From positions 1 to 48,857 of the forward strand of contig NZ_MRWD01000044.1 in assembly GCF_002093625.1 (NCBI RefSeq): 48,857 bases of DNA. The letters are read 5' to 3'. The translations under genes and the position numbers were made by a program. The notes under the pieces are model-generated. The model worked only from the letters and a program-made list of their open reading frames with translations. It made no database searches and was not told the origin of the DNA. This document shows, in pieces, positions 21,351-31,858 of this stretch. How positions within the stretch are numbered: position 1 is the stretch's first letter; each line of letters opens with the position of its first letter. The DNA is from Rouxiella silvae (GTDB taxonomy: Bacteria; Pseudomonadota; Gammaproteobacteria; Enterobacterales; Enterobacteriaceae).

Positions 21351-22970
21351 ATGCCAATCCCGTTCCCGTTTGACTTCAAAAATCCGGACTACGGGCAGGT
21401 ATTCGAATGGCGCATGGAGCGGCTGGAGCGCCTGAGAAAGCAGCCCGAGATGCTCCCAGCGATGAGGGCGTTTTATAAAACCAACCCCGCCCAGTTCATC
21501 ATTGACTGGGGCATGACCACCGACCCCCGCAACATCGACTACGGCCTACCGGTTACGATCCCATTTCTGCTTTTTCCAAAACAAGAGGAGTGGATCCACT
21601 GGATTATGGACCGCCGTGAGAACATGGAGAACGGCATCACCGAGAAGAGCCGCGAAATGGGCCTGAGCTGGACGGCAATCGGGATGGCGTGCTCTCTGTG
21701 TTTGTTCAACAAAGAAATGGTGATCGGCTTCGGCTCCCGCAAAGAGGAGTACGTGGACAGCACCGGCGACCCTAAGGCGCTTTTCTGGAAGGCTCGGAAA
21801 TTTGTTGAGACATTGCCGGTGGAGTTTCGCGGCTCCTGGAATGACAAAAAGCACGCACCCTACATGCGCGTTGAATTCCCTGAGACTGGCGCTGTTATCA
21901 AAGGCGAGGCGGGGGACAACATCGGGCGCGGCGACCGTACAACGCTTTATCTCGTCGATGAGGCGGCATTTCTCCAGCGGCCACTACTTATCGATGCTGC
22001 ACTATCGCAAACAACACGCTGCCGTATCGACCTCTCCTCGGTCAACGGCATGGCTAACCCATTCGCACAGAAGCGCCACGGCGGCAAAATACCGGTGTTT
22101 ACGTTCCATTGGCGCAGTGATCCGCGCAAAGACGATGCCTGGTACCAAAAAGAGTGCGCCAAAATCGACAACCCGGTTGTGGTGGCTCAAGAGCTCGACC
22201 TCAACTATGCGGCCTCAGCCGAGGGCGTGCTCATTCCTAACGAATGGATTAGGGCCGCCATCGATGCACATATCAAACTCGGCATACAGCCGACCGGTAA
22301 ACGCCAAGGAGCGATGGACGTCGCCGACGAGGGCCGCGATAAAAATGCCTTCTCAACTCGTCACGGCTTCTTGCTTCACGACGTCGTGGAATGGTCCGGC
22401 GTTGGCAGCGATATTTATGCCTCATCTGAGAAAGCCTTTGGGCTGTGTGACCTACACGGTCTCGACGAGTTCCGCTTTGATGAGGATGGGCTCGGCGCAG
22501 GTGTACGCGGCGATGCTCGAGCAATTAACGAAATCCGCAAAGCGGAGCGCGTGCGCTACATACTGGCCACTCCATTCCGGGGCAGCGCTGCAGTATTCGA
22601 TCCAGATGATGAAGCGGTGCCAGGTGACAATGGGCAGGCCGCCCGAATCAACAAGGACTTCTTCGCCAATGCCAAGGCGCAAAGCTGGTGGCATCTGCGC
22701 AAGTTGTTTAGAAACGTATATCGCGCCGTGGTGGAGGGTATGGAGTACAACCCTGACGAAATCATTTCTATCAGTGGCGATATCAAAAACCTCGACAAGC
22801 TGATTATCGAGCTATCACAGCCGACCTATTCAATAAACGGGGTGGGGAAAATCATCGTGGATAAACAGCCGGAAGGAACCAAATCACCGAACCTATCTGA
22901 CTCAGTGATGATCAACTACGCGCCAATGGATACCTCAATGGATGTCTGGAACAAATTAGGAGGCCAGTAA
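21351..22970 (+). CDS. terL: Terminase large subunit
   Basis: ATPase and nuclease of the DNA packaging motor (539 aa). The ATPase domain shows a Walker A-like loop ([10 protein letters not shown], about 98-107) and Walker B ([10 protein letters not shown], about 199-208). The C-terminal nuclease half has acidic residues in [11 protein letters not shown] (about 321-331) and [11 protein letters not shown]. It is adjacent to the portal gene with a 1-bp overlap (TAATG). Confidence 0.95.
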   Translation: MPIPFPFDFKNPDYGQVFEWRMERLERLRKQPEMLPAMRAFYKTNPAQFIIDWGMTTDPRNIDYGLPVTIPFLLFPKQEEWIHWIMDRRENMENGITEKSREMGLSWTAIGMACSLCLFNKEMVIGFGSRKEEYVDSTGDPKALFWKARKFVETLPVEFRGSWNDKKHAPYMRVEFPETGAVIKGEAGDNIGRGDRTTLYLVDEAAFLQRPLLIDAALSQTTRCRIDLSSVNGMANPFAQKRHGGKIPVFTFHWRSDPRKDDAWYQKECAKIDNPVVVAQELDLNYAASAEGVLIPNEWIRAAIDAHIKLGIQPTGKRQGAMDVADEGRDKNAFSTRHGFLLHDVVEWSGVGSDIYASSEKAFGLCDLHGLDEFRFDEDGLGAGVRGDARAINEIRKAERVRYILATPFRGSAAVFDPDDEAVPGDNGQAARINKDFFANAKAQSWWHLRKLFRNVYRAVVEGMEYNPDEIISISGDIKNLDKLIIELSQPTYSINGVGKIIVDKQPEGTKSPNLSDSVMINYAPMDTSMDVWNKLGGQ

Positions 22971-24430
22971 TGGCACGCTCTAAACCGGTCGCCACTGCTG
23001 ACTCTTACGATAACTTCGTTGCTAAAGTCGGAATGCAGCAGCAAAACCAGCATGCCGCGTCTACCTATCGCGCCAACTACACCAGTCGAAACCGTCTGCT
23101 TATTGAGTGGGCCTATCGTTCGTCGTGGATCATTGGCGCGGCGATAGATTCTATTGCAGATGACATGACCAAAAAAGGCGTTCGCATTACTTCGGAAATC
23201 GACCCTAAGCGCCGTGGCGTGCTCGAGGCTGAATTCGAGGTTCTGAATATCTGGGACTGCCTGAGCGACACAATTAAGTGGGCGCGGTTGTATGGTGGCG
23301 CAATGGCCCTGGTCCTCATCGAAGGGCAGGCACCACTTACCCCACTCGAAATGAACAAGGTAGGCAAGGACAGCTTCAAGGGTTTAATCGTTCTCGACCG
23401 CTGGATGGTGAACCCGAACTTTGGCCGACTGATTAAAACCCTGGGGCCAGACCTTGGCAAACCAGAGTTTTACGACATCGTTACTTCTGCGCAGGGATTG
23501 CCTGCATGGACAGTCCATCACAGCCGCCTTATTCGCTTTGATGGTGTAACCCTGCCTTACCAGCAGTCGCGCACGGAGAACGGATGGGGAATGTCTGTGG
23601 TTGAGCGCATTTTTGACCGCCTGACCTCTTACGACAGTACCAGCGTCGGTGCTGCGCAACTTGCTTATAAAGCGCATTTGCGGACGATGAAAATCAAAAA
23701 GCTACGTGAAATTATCGCGATGGGCGGCAAGCCTTTTGATGCGCTGGTAAAAAATATGGACATGGTCCGCCAGTTTCAGACTAACGAAGGTTTAACACTG
23801 ATAGACGGAGAGGATGAGTTTGAAACGCACACTTATGCTTTCGGTGGCCTGGCTGACTTAATCGCAGAGTTCAAAGAAGAAATCTCCGGCGCGACGGGGA
23901 TCCCTCTGGTACGCCTGTTTGGGCAGTCGCCTAAGGGCTTCTCTACCGGTGATTCCGACTTAGCCAACTATTATGACGGGGTGGGCACCAATCAGGAGCG
24001 CCGCCTCCGCCAGCCCATCCGCATGCTGTTTGACATCATCCACCGCTCTAACTTCGGTGAGCCGCTCCCGGATGATTTCACGTTCGAATTTAACCCGCTA
24101 TGGCAGATGAGCGAGGTAGACCGCTCAACAGTTGCCACCAACATGGCAAACGCCATCTCGACACTAAGTGACCGTGGCTTGCTCCCTACCAAAGCGGCAA
24201 TGACTGATATCAGAGAGCTGGCAGACGTAACCGGCGTAGGTTCGTCAATTACCGATGAGGATATCGATAATGCAGAAGACAGCCCGCCGCCAAGCGCGAA
24301 AGACATCGGAGTTAAAGGCCCATCCGAAGGCGGTAGAGAATCAGTATCAGAAAAGCCTACGGGCGATAGCGCGAGAAGTGGGAAAGATAATCCACGACGG
24401 CTACGATGGTTCCAACGATTCGGTAACTGA
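22970..24430 (+). CDS. Portal protein (DUF1073 family)
   Basis: Dodecameric portal (486 aa) through which DNA enters the head. DUF1073 features: NYTSRNRLLIEWAYRSSWI, DSIADDMTKKGVRI, a central long helix region and EISGATGIPLVRLFGQSPKG. DUF1073 is sometimes labelled anti-CBASS Acb1-like in databases; I see no paired HxT motifs here, so the portal role is favoured. Its last 161 bp overlap the minor head protein in another frame. Confidence 0.92.
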   Translation: MARSKPVATADSYDNFVAKVGMQQQNQHAASTYRANYTSRNRLLIEWAYRSSWIIGAAIDSIADDMTKKGVRITSEIDPKRRGVLEAEFEVLNIWDCLSDTIKWARLYGGAMALVLIEGQAPLTPLEMNKVGKDSFKGLIVLDRWMVNPNFGRLIKTLGPDLGKPEFYDIVTSAQGLPAWTVHHSRLIRFDGVTLPYQQSRTENGWGMSVVERIFDRLTSYDSTSVGAAQLAYKAHLRTMKIKKLREIIAMGGKPFDALVKNMDMVRQFQTNEGLTLIDGEDEFETHTYAFGGLADLIAEFKEEISGATGIPLVRLFGQSPKGFSTGDSDLANYYDGVGTNQERRLRQPIRMLFDIIHRSNFGEPLPDDFTFEFNPLWQMSEVDRSTVATNMANAISTLSDRGLLPTKAAMTDIRELADVTGVGSSITDEDIDNAEDSPPPSAKDIGVKGPSEGGRESVSEKPTGDSARSGKDNPRRLRWFQRFGN

Positions 24431-25028
24431 AATCATGGACCGGCTGGACCAGTACAGCGCGATTATTGGTGACTGGGCGGACAATGTAGCCACTAACATG
24501 GTGCTGGCCGCCAATAAAATCGATGAAACTGCATGGAAGGCGCGTAGCCAGGCAATCAGCAAAGAATTGCACAACGTCATCAACAACACGCCTGTTGGCC
24601 ACGTCATGCGGTCTATTGTTGCCGAGCAGGTGAAGTACATCAAAAGCCTGCCTATCGAAGCTGCTGACCGTGTCTATGACATCCAAAATCAGGCAATAGA
24701 GCTGGCGGCCAATGGCGGTCGCTCAAGCGAGCTTGCTGCCGAAATCATGCGAAGTGGTGAAGTTGCCGAATCCCGCGCCAAGTTGATTGCCCGTACTGAA
24801 GTGGGACGCGCCACACAGGCATTGACGCAGGCGCGAGCGTTATCAGTTGGTTCTGAGGGTTATATCTGGCGAACGTCTGAGGATGGCGATGTGCGGCACT
24901 CTCACTACTTAATGGAGGGCAAGTTTGTACGCTGGGACTCGCCGCCTACGTTGGACGGTATGACCGGACATGCGGGATGCCTACCGAACTGCAGATGTTA
25001 TGGGGAAGTCGTTATCTCAGAAATCTAA
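24270..25028 (+). CDS. Minor head protein, Mu F / SPP1 gp7-like
   Basis: A 252-residue head morphogenesis protein. The C-terminal Phage_Mu_F core is clear: ARTEVGRATQALTQARA, then DGDVRHSHYLMEG and a Cys/His pair in HAGCLPNCRCYGEVV. Such proteins attach to the portal inside the capsid. ATG 24270 (MQKTARRQARK) is chosen for its typical basic start and upstream GAGG. It lies inside the portal 3' end. Confidence 0.87.
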   Translation: MQKTARRQARKTSELKAHPKAVENQYQKSLRAIAREVGKIIHDGYDGSNDSVTEIMDRLDQYSAIIGDWADNVATNMVLAANKIDETAWKARSQAISKELHNVINNTPVGHVMRSIVAEQVKYIKSLPIEAADRVYDIQNQAIELAANGGRSSELAAEIMRSGEVAESRAKLIARTEVGRATQALTQARALSVGSEGYIWRTSEDGDVRHSHYLMEGKFVRWDSPPTLDGMTGHAGCLPNCRCYGEVVISEI

Positions 25029-25073
25029 ACTATATTTAGATTTCAAACGATAATCGAATGTATGGAGCATGGA

Positions 25074-25262
25074 ATGAAAACTTGGTTTATGGCATATGAA
25101 TACACAAACGAAGAGCGCGTTGCCGTTAAAAGTTTTACTTTTATCACGGAAAATGAAGAACACGATCTTCCTAAACAAGTTGATGACTTTATCAGGAATG
25201 AAGCAGGTGCATTGGGTTTTGGGACTAGTGCCATAGCTGTGACTGCATTGAACATTGTTTAA
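25074..25262 (+). CDS. Small protein between head genes, unknown
   Basis: A 62-residue protein (KTWFMAYEYTNEERVAVKSF, then FITENEEHDLPKQVDDFIRN). It is AT-rich, has GGAGCATGGA before the ATG, and its own terminator 20 bp later, so it is likely a late addition to the head module. No family recognised. Confidence 0.7.
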   Translation: MKTWFMAYEYTNEERVAVKSFTFITENEEHDLPKQVDDFIRNEAGALGFGTSAIAVTALNIV

Positions 25263-25280
25263 AGCATATCAAACGACATA

Positions 25281-25307
25281 GGTCGCCATATGGCGGCCTT
25301 TTTTTAT
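25281..25307 (+). terminator. Terminator before the capsid protease gene
   Basis: GGTCGCCA TA TGGCGGCC followed by seven T. A strong hairpin inside the late operon, to be read through by the antiterminated polymerase. Confidence 0.8.
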
Positions 25308-25330
25308 GCCCGCGATTCAGCAGGTGAACA

Positions 25331-26539
25331 ATGAAATATTTCTTTAATACTCGTCTGGGTAACACGCGTTACCAATTGGCGGACGGCTCCGTATTGTTCA
25401 AAGACGTGCCGATTGCCCGCACGGGATCGCAGGTTTACGGCGCTGACGAGCTACCAGACCTCGAAACAGACAAAAACGGCCTGATAACCGTTCATCGTTA
25501 CCCTGAGGAAGTTTTCAGCGCCGAGACAATAGCCTCGTTCGAAGGGATGGCTGTCACAATTGGTCACCCCAAAGATTTCGGCGGCAATATCATTTTCGTC
25601 TCGCCGGGCAACTGGCGACAACTGGCGAACGGCCACATTCAAAACGTTCGGCGCGGGACCGGTGACCAAGCCGATCTCATGCTGGCTGACGTTATCGTTA
25701 AAACGCAGGACGCCATTGAAGCCATCGATGCTGGTGACGATGAGGTTAGCTGCGGTTATGACGCCGAATACAAAAAAATCTCGCCGGGCGTGGCATCACA
25801 GTACGCCATTACCGGTAATCACCTGGCTCTCGTCCCTAACGGGCGTGCCGGTTCACGTTGTGCATTGGGAGACAGCATGCCTGTTACTAACTCAAAAAAC
25901 TGGTTCACACGCCTGACCAAGGCGCGTAAAACCAACGACGCCAATGAAATGGCAAATCTTATCGATAACCCGCCAGACGACATCACCGGCGACGACGGTG
26001 GCGTAGAAACCACGTCCACGGCGGGTGGTGTGGTAAACATCCATCTTGGCCCACAACAGCCTATCCCCGGTCCAGCATTGGCCGGTACCGGTGATGCAGA
26101 GGAAGATATCCCCGCGTGGGGAAAAGCGCTTATTGAAGCCGTCTCCAAGCTCACTGGCGCTGGCAATTCAGAACCGACCGGCGATGAAGACGAAGAAGAG
26201 AAAAAAGAAGAGGAGGGGAAAATTACCGGTGATGCCGCGTATCTGGCCGACCTTATTCAGCCAGGTATCCAACTGCCCGAGAAAGCCAAGCTAACGGCAT
26301 TTAAACGCAGCGTGCTGGCTGGTGGCGATCAGAAAATTGTTCGCTCTATCGTTGGTGATGCCGATATCTCCAAATTGCCTAAGCGCACTGTAGACATGGC
26401 TTTCAAAGCGGTCTCCGAGCTTTCCAAAACCCGCAATACCAAAACCACCGACGCCGCTCGCGCAATGGGTGATGCCACTCGCAGCACCATTGCCGGCTTG
26501 AATCAGGCCGCTCAGGACTTCTGGGCCAAACGAGGTTAA
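25331..26539 (+). CDS. DUF2213 capsid maturation protease / scaffold
   Basis: A 402-residue protein. Residues 1-190 match DUF2213, a prohead protease family ([20 protein letters not shown], then [16 protein letters not shown], and [18 protein letters not shown] with the conserved His/Ser). The remaining part is acidic and helical ([12 protein letters not shown] region) and probably serves as the scaffold, removed during head maturation. The major capsid gene is two genes on, as usual. Confidence 0.88.
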   Translation: MKYFFNTRLGNTRYQLADGSVLFKDVPIARTGSQVYGADELPDLETDKNGLITVHRYPEEVFSAETIASFEGMAVTIGHPKDFGGNIIFVSPGNWRQLANGHIQNVRRGTGDQADLMLADVIVKTQDAIEAIDAGDDEVSCGYDAEYKKISPGVASQYAITGNHLALVPNGRAGSRCALGDSMPVTNSKNWFTRLTKARKTNDANEMANLIDNPPDDITGDDGGVETTSTAGGVVNIHLGPQQPIPGPALAGTGDAEEDIPAWGKALIEAVSKLTGAGNSEPTGDEDEEEKKEEEGKITGDAAYLADLIQPGIQLPEKAKLTAFKRSVLAGGDQKIVRSIVGDADISKLPKRTVDMAFKAVSELSKTRNTKTTDAARAMGDATRSTIAGLNQAAQDFWAKRG

Positions 26540-26545
26540 TTCCCC

Positions 26546-27037
26546 ATGGTTGCATATTTAAAACGGATGCCTGCGGGCATTGCCGGGGCGGTTTCACGCC
26601 CGCAAGACCTCACCGTTGAGCCAGTGATGCTGGACTCTACGAACCTTTTCTCAGCCTACGGCCTTGGCGGCAAATACTCCGGCGGCAAGTTTGTGCCGAT
26701 TGTTGCCGCTGATACAGCAGCTGTATTGGCAGGAATTTACGTCCGCCCATACCCAACTATGTCGCAGCCAGATACCGTGCGCCAAATTGGCACCGGTAAG
26801 AATTACATGGGCGATTGCATGAAGCGCGGTTACGCCAGCGTGAATATCGGCGGTGATGCTTCGGCGGTTACGCTCGGTGGCGCGGTGTATATGCGAGTGG
26901 CGACACCGTCCGCACTGAGTCCGCTCGGCGCGTTCTTGTCTGCGGTAGATGGTGCCAACACCGTCCAGATCACTAACGCTTATTTCACGGGTCCTGGCGA
27001 CGCCAGCGGCAACATCGAAATCGCATTTAATATTTAA
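26546..27037 (+). CDS. Capsid decoration-type structural protein
   Basis: A 163-residue beta-rich protein (YLKRMPAGIAGAVSRPQDLT, GKFVPIVAADTAAVLAGIYV, GGAVYMRVATPSALSPLG). The form and place, between protease/scaffold and major capsid, fit a head decoration (cement) protein. The assignment is by context and general pattern. Confidence 0.75.
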   Translation: MVAYLKRMPAGIAGAVSRPQDLTVEPVMLDSTNLFSAYGLGGKYSGGKFVPIVAADTAAVLAGIYVRPYPTMSQPDTVRQIGTGKNYMGDCMKRGYASVNIGGDASAVTLGGAVYMRVATPSALSPLGAFLSAVDGANTVQITNAYFTGPGDASGNIEIAFNI

Positions 27038-27049
27038 GGACTCTACAAC

Positions 27050-27988
27050 ATGATGACTTTTGACCAGGCGACGATCGACAGTACCGGCGCCTTCCTTGTA
27101 GGTGAGCTTGAGCGGCTCGACCAGACGCTGAATATGCCGCTTGTCGCTTATACCTGGTCGCGTGACGTTCAACTGCGCGAAGACGTTTCTATTGCCGATG
27201 AAATCAGCTCATTCACGCAATCGGGCTTTGCCGCTGCTGGTGCGCCTGCTTCCAACGGCAAGAACTGGTTGAGCAAAACCGCGACCGCAATCCCAGGCAT
27301 TAACGTGGATATCGGTAAGCAGGGTTTCCCGCTGAGCCTTTGGGGTATGGAGCTGGGCTGGACACTTCCCGAGCTACAAGCCTCGGTTCAAGTGGGCCGC
27401 CCGGTTGACTCCCAGAAATATGAAGGGATGCAGCTTAAATGGAACATGGACACCGATGAGCAGGTTTATATCGGGGATACCGGTCTGGGCGTTAATGGCC
27501 TGCTGAACCTTTCCCAGGTTACTCCGACGAACGCTACAAAAACCTTTGCGCTATCTTCGGCGGACGAAATGCGCGCCGCGATTAACACGTTGCTGACCGC
27601 CGGATGGGTTAACTCAGGCTATTCAATCGTACCAGGTGATCTTCTCGTTCCCCCTGAGCAATATGCGCTGATGGCCAGCACAATCGTTTCCACAGCCGGT
27701 AATCAGTCTTTGCTGACTTATCTCGCAACTAACACGATTGCCTACCACCAGAACGGCCGACCTCTGAATATCCGCCCGGTTAAATGGGCTAAAGGGACAG
27801 GAGTCGGCGGTACCGACCGCATGATGGCTTACACGAATGATAAAAAATTCGTGCGCTTCCCTATGGTCCCCCTGATGAGCGTTCCGATCCAGTATCGCGG
27901 TATTTATCAGTTGGTGACTTATTACGGCAAGTTGGGTGCGGTTGAACCGGTGTATACCGAAACTCTCGCGTACATGGATGGCATCTAA
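27050..27988 (+). CDS. Major capsid protein (DUF2184 type)
   Basis: A 312-residue HK97-fold-like capsid protein of the DUF2184 family: [20 protein letters not shown], then [20 protein letters not shown] and [20 protein letters not shown]. It is the most likely abundant late product, and a compact hairpin lies right after its stop. Confidence 0.9.
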   Translation: MMTFDQATIDSTGAFLVGELERLDQTLNMPLVAYTWSRDVQLREDVSIADEISSFTQSGFAAAGAPASNGKNWLSKTATAIPGINVDIGKQGFPLSLWGMELGWTLPELQASVQVGRPVDSQKYEGMQLKWNMDTDEQVYIGDTGLGVNGLLNLSQVTPTNATKTFALSSADEMRAAINTLLTAGWVNSGYSIVPGDLLVPPEQYALMASTIVSTAGNQSLLTYLATNTIAYHQNGRPLNIRPVKWAKGTGVGGTDRMMAYTNDKKFVRFPMVPLMSVPIQYRGIYQLVTYYGKLGAVEPVYTETLAYMDGI

Positions 27989-27993
27989 ATTCT

Positions 27994-28008
27994 AGCCCCG
28001 AAAGGGGC
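27994..28008 (+). terminator. Compact hairpin after the major capsid gene
   Basis: AGCCCC GAAA GGGGCT with few T after it. It is likely to protect the capsid mRNA end or slow transcription rather than to terminate strongly. Confidence 0.5.
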
Positions 28009-28023
28009 TTAAAAGAGGCAGCA

Positions 28024-28404
28024 ATGAAAACGATTTACGTGTTGAAAGCGTTCAACTTTAACGATGGTACTGGACCGGTAAAACCTTACAGTGCGGGATT
28101 TCATGATGTCGAAGACGAGATTGCCGAGCATTGGTTTGTCAAAGCTCATCTCTCTCCGGACGGTAAGGCACCTACATCTGAAAGCGGTACCCGTATCACG
28201 GAGCTTGAGGGGCTGCTGGCGGTACAAGCCGCGTTTGTCGGAGAACTGCAGGCGGCTGCGGAAATCAAGGACACTCGCATTACGGAGCTTGAGGGGCTGC
28301 TGGACACATCCAAAGAACAGGTCACCACTCTGACGGCACAAGTTGCGACATTATCAGGCGGTGAAACTAATGGCAGTAAATCAAAGTCTACCGACACCAA
28401 GTGA
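28024..28404 (+). CDS. Head protein with coiled-coil repeat
   Basis: A 126-residue protein. Residues 1-55 form a small beta domain ([20 protein letters not shown], then [13 protein letters not shown]); the rest is a coiled coil with the segment [10 protein letters not shown] duplicated (about 59 and 81), coded by a DNA repeat. It overlaps the next gene by 35 bp. The STAR-like N-domain suggests a virion or head-assembly role. Confidence 0.72.
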   Translation: MKTIYVLKAFNFNDGTGPVKPYSAGFHDVEDEIAEHWFVKAHLSPDGKAPTSESGTRITELEGLLAVQAAFVGELQAAAEIKDTRITELEGLLDTSKEQVTTLTAQVATLSGGETNGSKSKSTDTK

Positions 28405-28786
28405 TTTCCGAGTCCTCTTCCCTCAATTCGCTGATACAACCAAATACCCTGACCTGCGGATAGCTGCCCGCCTGGCTGTGGCGGATCGGCTGCTTAATGA
28501 GAACGTCACCGGTACTGATTTATTCCCGTACTACTCCGGCCTGTTTGTCGCGCATTACATGTACCTCGATGCTGCTGACAGTCGCTCAACGGCAGTCGGC
28601 GGTGCGGGTGGGGCCAATAGTGGGGTATTGACGTCAAAATCCGTGGATAAGGTTTCCATGAGCTATGACGCCAGCATGACGATGAACCCTGATGCCGGTT
28701 TCTGGAACAACAGTCGCTACGGGTCGGAATTTTGGGAATTGATGATGCTGTTTGGCGCGGGCGGGATTCAACTGGGGGCACCATGA
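28370..28786 (+). CDS. DUF4054 head-tail connector protein
   Basis: A 138-residue protein of the DUF4054 family: [20 protein letters not shown], then [14 protein letters not shown] and [19 protein letters not shown]. It corresponds to the adaptor ring below the portal. ATG 28370 is chosen over earlier in-frame codons because the family starts here. It ends in an ATGA overlap with the next gene. Confidence 0.85.
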   Translation: MAVNQSLPTPSDFRVLFPQFADTTKYPDLRIAARLAVADRLLNENVTGTDLFPYYSGLFVAHYMYLDAADSRSTAVGGAGGANSGVLTSKSVDKVSMSYDASMTMNPDAGFWNNSRYGSEFWELMMLFGAGGIQLGAP

Positions 28787-29346
28787 AAAGCGGCCTGACG
28801 GTAAGGCTGGATAACTCAAAAGCTATTCTGGATGCGTTGAAGACTATTGGTAATCGTGACGTGCTGGTGGGCATTCCACAATCAGCAGACGAACGGCCAC
28901 CGGAGGAAGGGGAGAAACCAACCTTTGGTAACGCCGCGATCGGCTATATCAACGAGAAGGGCTCACCGGCGCAAAACATTCCGCCGCGTCCGCACCTGGA
29001 GCCCGGCGTTCAATCTGTTCAACCCCAGACTGTTGAAAAACTTAAAGCTGCCGCGCTGGCGGTGCTTGAGGGCAATAGCGGGGCTGCTGAGCGGGCGCTG
29101 GAATCAGCGGGCATCATCGCCAGCCAGGCGGTTAAGCGTTACATGACGATCACAGGCTTCACGCCGCTGGCAGATAGCACGCTGGCGGCCAGAGCACGAC
29201 GTGGGAGAAAGGGGGCAGCGAAGGAGTTGGAAAGCCGCGCTGCTGGTAACGACCCGGATAATGCCAACGCCCGACCGCTCATCGACACCGGCGAATACCG
29301 CAACTCAATCACCTACGTTGTAAGGGCCAAAAATGCCAAATCTTGA
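28783..29346 (+). CDS. Head-tail joining / neck protein
   Basis: A 187-residue protein ([76 protein letters not shown]). The PPRPHLEPG and [11 protein letters not shown] motifs are typical of HK97 gp10-like and related tail-completion proteins. The ATG at 28783 overlaps the preceding stop. Confidence 0.78.
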   Translation: MKSGLTVRLDNSKAILDALKTIGNRDVLVGIPQSADERPPEEGEKPTFGNAAIGYINEKGSPAQNIPPRPHLEPGVQSVQPQTVEKLKAAALAVLEGNSGAAERALESAGIIASQAVKRYMTITGFTPLADSTLAARARRGRKGAAKELESRAAGNDPDNANARPLIDTGEYRNSITYVVRAKNAKS

Positions 29347-29722
29347 TGTGTCAGAAATCCTCTTCGATCCTGATTTTGCGGATTTCTCACTGATGGTCAC
29401 TCGTAACGCTCAGACCGTTGATAGTGATGGATTTGCGGCGAATGCCACGACTAAGACAACGTTTACCGGCGTCGTTACTGTCGATCGCTCCCTGGAGGCG
29501 CAGCGCCGTATGGCTGGACAGGTGGTTAACGGTGCAATTTTGATTGTGACGCAATTCCGGCTCACTCAGGGCCAGACCGGTATTGACGCTGACATTGTGA
29601 CCTATCAGAACCGTGATTACCGCGTGACTTCTGTTGACCCTTATACGGCATATGGTGCTGGATTCGTGCAGGCGCATTGCGAGCTGCAACCGTTTGATGG
29701 AGGTACGCCTATTGAGCAATGA
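29333..29722 (+). CDS. Head-tail adaptor-type protein
   Basis: A 129-residue beta-rich protein (FADFSLMVTRNAQTVDSDGF, then VTVDRSLEAQRRMAGQ and YQNRDYRVTSVDPYTAYGAG). It resembles head-closure or adaptor proteins in this position. It overlaps the preceding gene by 14 bp and the next by 11 bp. Confidence 0.72.
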   Translation: MPNLDVSEILFDPDFADFSLMVTRNAQTVDSDGFAANATTKTTFTGVVTVDRSLEAQRRMAGQVVNGAILIVTQFRLTQGQTGIDADIVTYQNRDYRVTSVDPYTAYGAGFVQAHCELQPFDGGTPIEQ

Positions 29723-30260
29723 CAGTACTGCAGCTGGTTGGCTGACTCCGACCGGCGATCCGCCAGACACCGATGAATCACTCGAGCGAAAACTCAGTCA
29801 GTGGGTCAAGGCATTGTCCGGGCTGCCAGATGGAATGGTGCGGCCACGGTGGACACCCGTTCAACCAGCGCAGCCAGCACAAAGTGTTAACTGGTGTGGT
29901 TTCGGTATTTTGAGCATCACCGGTGACGACAATCCAGCCTTCGTGAATCAATCAGATGATTCAACTGAGATGTGGAAGCACGAGCAAATCGAGTGCATGA
30001 CCTCGTTTTACGGTCCGGGCAGTCAGGGTGTTGCATCTCAGTTCCGTGATGGCCTCAAAGTCTCGCAGAACAACGCACAGCTAAACACACTGGGTTTATC
30101 ACTCGGTGAGTACAGCAAACTGGTATCAGCCCCCGAGCTGATTAACCAGCAGTGGGTACGACGGTACGACATGACCATATTTCTGCGCCGCAAACTTATC
30201 CGCACGTACGGCATTAAATCCGTTCTCGGAACAAATTTCACAATAACCACTGGAGATTAA
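29712..30260 (+). CDS. Neck/tail terminator-like protein
   Basis: A 182-residue protein. The TTG start at 29712 has GGAGG 8 nt upstream and overlaps the previous stop; upstream in-frame codons lie inside the previous gene and look unnatural. Motifs: SLERKLSQWVKALSGLPDGM, VRPRWTPVQPAQP, VNWCGFGILSITGDDNPAFV, YDMTIFLRRKLIRTYGIKS. This matches the LIC_12616-like phage neck terminator family, placed just before the sheath. Confidence 0.8.
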   Translation: MSNDSTAAGWLTPTGDPPDTDESLERKLSQWVKALSGLPDGMVRPRWTPVQPAQPAQSVNWCGFGILSITGDDNPAFVNQSDDSTEMWKHEQIECMTSFYGPGSQGVASQFRDGLKVSQNNAQLNTLGLSLGEYSKLVSAPELINQQWVRRYDMTIFLRRKLIRTYGIKSVLGTNFTITTGD

Positions 30261-30264
30261 ATCC

Positions 30265-31407
30265 ATGTCAGGATTATCCGTCAGTCGCATTTCTAATGTG
30301 ACTGTGACTCTATCCGCCAAGGCTGCGCAGGGGTTTAACTTCGGCTCTATGCTTATCCTCGGCACATCGACCGTCATTTCGATTGCTGAGCGCCTGCGGG
30401 CTTATACTGCCGCTGATGACGTTGGCGCCGACTTCGGCGTAGACAGCGAAGAATACAAAGCCTCTGTGATCTGGTTCTCCCAGTCCCCGCAACCCACCCA
30501 GGTGTATATCGGGCGCTGGGTTAAAACCCTGGCCGCCGCCGAGGCTGGCGCAGTTGAGACACTCCTCGAGGCTGTGAATACGCTGCTGGGCTATACGTCT
30601 TGGTATGGCCTGCATATTGCCGACACTGTCGATCCAACCAATGCAGAGCTCATTAGCGTTGCTGCCGCGATTCAAGCCTCAACGATTTCCCGCGTGCTGG
30701 CCTATACAACGCAGGATGCTGCGGTGCTGGATTCTACTTCAACCACCGATATCGCCGCTCAAATGAAGGCTGCTGCCTACGGTCGCACCTTTGGGCAATA
30801 TTCATCCTCAAGCCGCTATGCAGCCATTTCTGCTTTTGGTCGTGCTTTTACCGTGGACTTCACCGGCAGCAATACGACGATCACCCTCAAATTCAAAACA
30901 GAGCCGGGCATTACTTACGAAACGCTGACCGAACCACAGGCTGACGCTCTCGAAGCTAAAAACTGCAATGTTTACGTGCTGTACAACAACGATACGGCAA
31001 TTCTTGAGCAGGGCGTGATGGCTAACGGCGATTTCTTTGATGAGCGCCACGGACTTGACTGGCTACAAAACACCGTGCAGACGGCTGATTACAACACCCT
31101 CTATACCTCAACCACCAAAGTTCCTCAGACCGACGCAGGGACAACCACGCGCATGGCAAACATCGAGCTTGCGCTCGAGCAAGCTGTGACAAACGGATTG
31201 TTTGCGCCAGGGAAATGGACCGGTGGCCCGATTGGTCAACTTAATACAGGTGACAGCCTTACCAAAGGTTATTACATGTATGCCGACACAGTAGATAACC
31301 AGTCACAGGCCGACCGTGAAAAGCGTAAAGGGGTCGCCATTCAGGTGGCCGGTAAGCTGGCTGGTGCCGTGCACTACGGCTCTGTCGCAATCACCGTCGT
31401 TCGTTAA
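30265..31407 (+). CDS. Contractile tail sheath protein (DUF3383)
   Basis: A 380-residue sheath protein of the DUF3383 family (VTVTLSAKAAQGFNFGSMLI at the start, YVLYNNDTAILEQGVMANGD, then MANIELALEQAVTNGLFAPG). It shows that the phage has a contractile tail, of the short Pam3-like type. The tube gene follows after 10 bp. Confidence 0.92.
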   Translation: MSGLSVSRISNVTVTLSAKAAQGFNFGSMLILGTSTVISIAERLRAYTAADDVGADFGVDSEEYKASVIWFSQSPQPTQVYIGRWVKTLAAAEAGAVETLLEAVNTLLGYTSWYGLHIADTVDPTNAELISVAAAIQASTISRVLAYTTQDAAVLDSTSTTDIAAQMKAAAYGRTFGQYSSSSRYAAISAFGRAFTVDFTGSNTTITLKFKTEPGITYETLTEPQADALEAKNCNVYVLYNNDTAILEQGVMANGDFFDERHGLDWLQNTVQTADYNTLYTSTTKVPQTDAGTTTRMANIELALEQAVTNGLFAPGKWTGGPIGQLNTGDSLTKGYYMYADTVDNQSQADREKRKGVAIQVAGKLAGAVHYGSVAITVVR

Positions 31408-31417
31408 GGGGTAAATA

Positions 31418-31858
31418 ATGTCAACTTATAGCTTTATGGATATTTCCGTGAGCCTTACCGGGCCATCGGGAAGCATTGACCTCGGCGCGGGCTCTGCGAA
31501 CTCGGACGAGGGTATTACCGTTGCGATGGGCGGCGCCAAAAACACCATGACCATCGGTGCCGATGGCGAAGGCATGCACAGCCTTCATGCTGATAAATCG
31601 GGGACAGTAGTTGTAAGCCTCCTAAAAACATCCCCACAAAATAAAAAGCTCTCGCTGATGTATAACGCGCAGATCCTTTCCTCAGCTCTCTGGGGAAACA
31701 ACGTTATTGTCGGCAGGAACTTGGCTTCCGGGGATATCGTTACAGCGCGCAGTTGTGCGTTTCAGAAAATACCGGACTGGAAAAACGCCAAAGACGGCTC
31801 GATCGTCGAGTGGGTTTTTGACAGCCTGAAAATTGACGAAGTGCTGGGGAGCTACTGA
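31418..31858 (+). CDS. Tail tube protein (DUF3277)
   Basis: A 146-residue beta-barrel-type tube protein of the DUF3277 family (SFMDISVSLTGPSGSIDLGA, then TVAMGGAKNTMTIGADGEGM). It stacks inside the sheath. The start of the chaperone gene overlaps its stop (TGATG). Confidence 0.9.
   Translation: MSTYSFMDISVSLTGPSGSIDLGAGSANSDEGITVAMGGAKNTMTIGADGEGMHSLHADKSGTVVVSLLKTSPQNKKLSLMYNAQILSSALWGNNVIVGRNLASGDIVTARSCAFQKIPDWKNAKDGSIVEWVFDSLKIDEVLGSY

Noticed and set aside
21802-22803. A 333-codon frame inside terL
   Set aside because: It lies in another frame of a well-supported gene, has abnormal Arg/Ser/Thr-rich composition and no ribosome site.
22970-24430. Anti-CBASS Acb1 function for the DUF1073 gene
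   Set aside because: The paired HxT motifs of Acb1 phosphodiesterases are not seen, and the place after terL with full portal length supports a portal.
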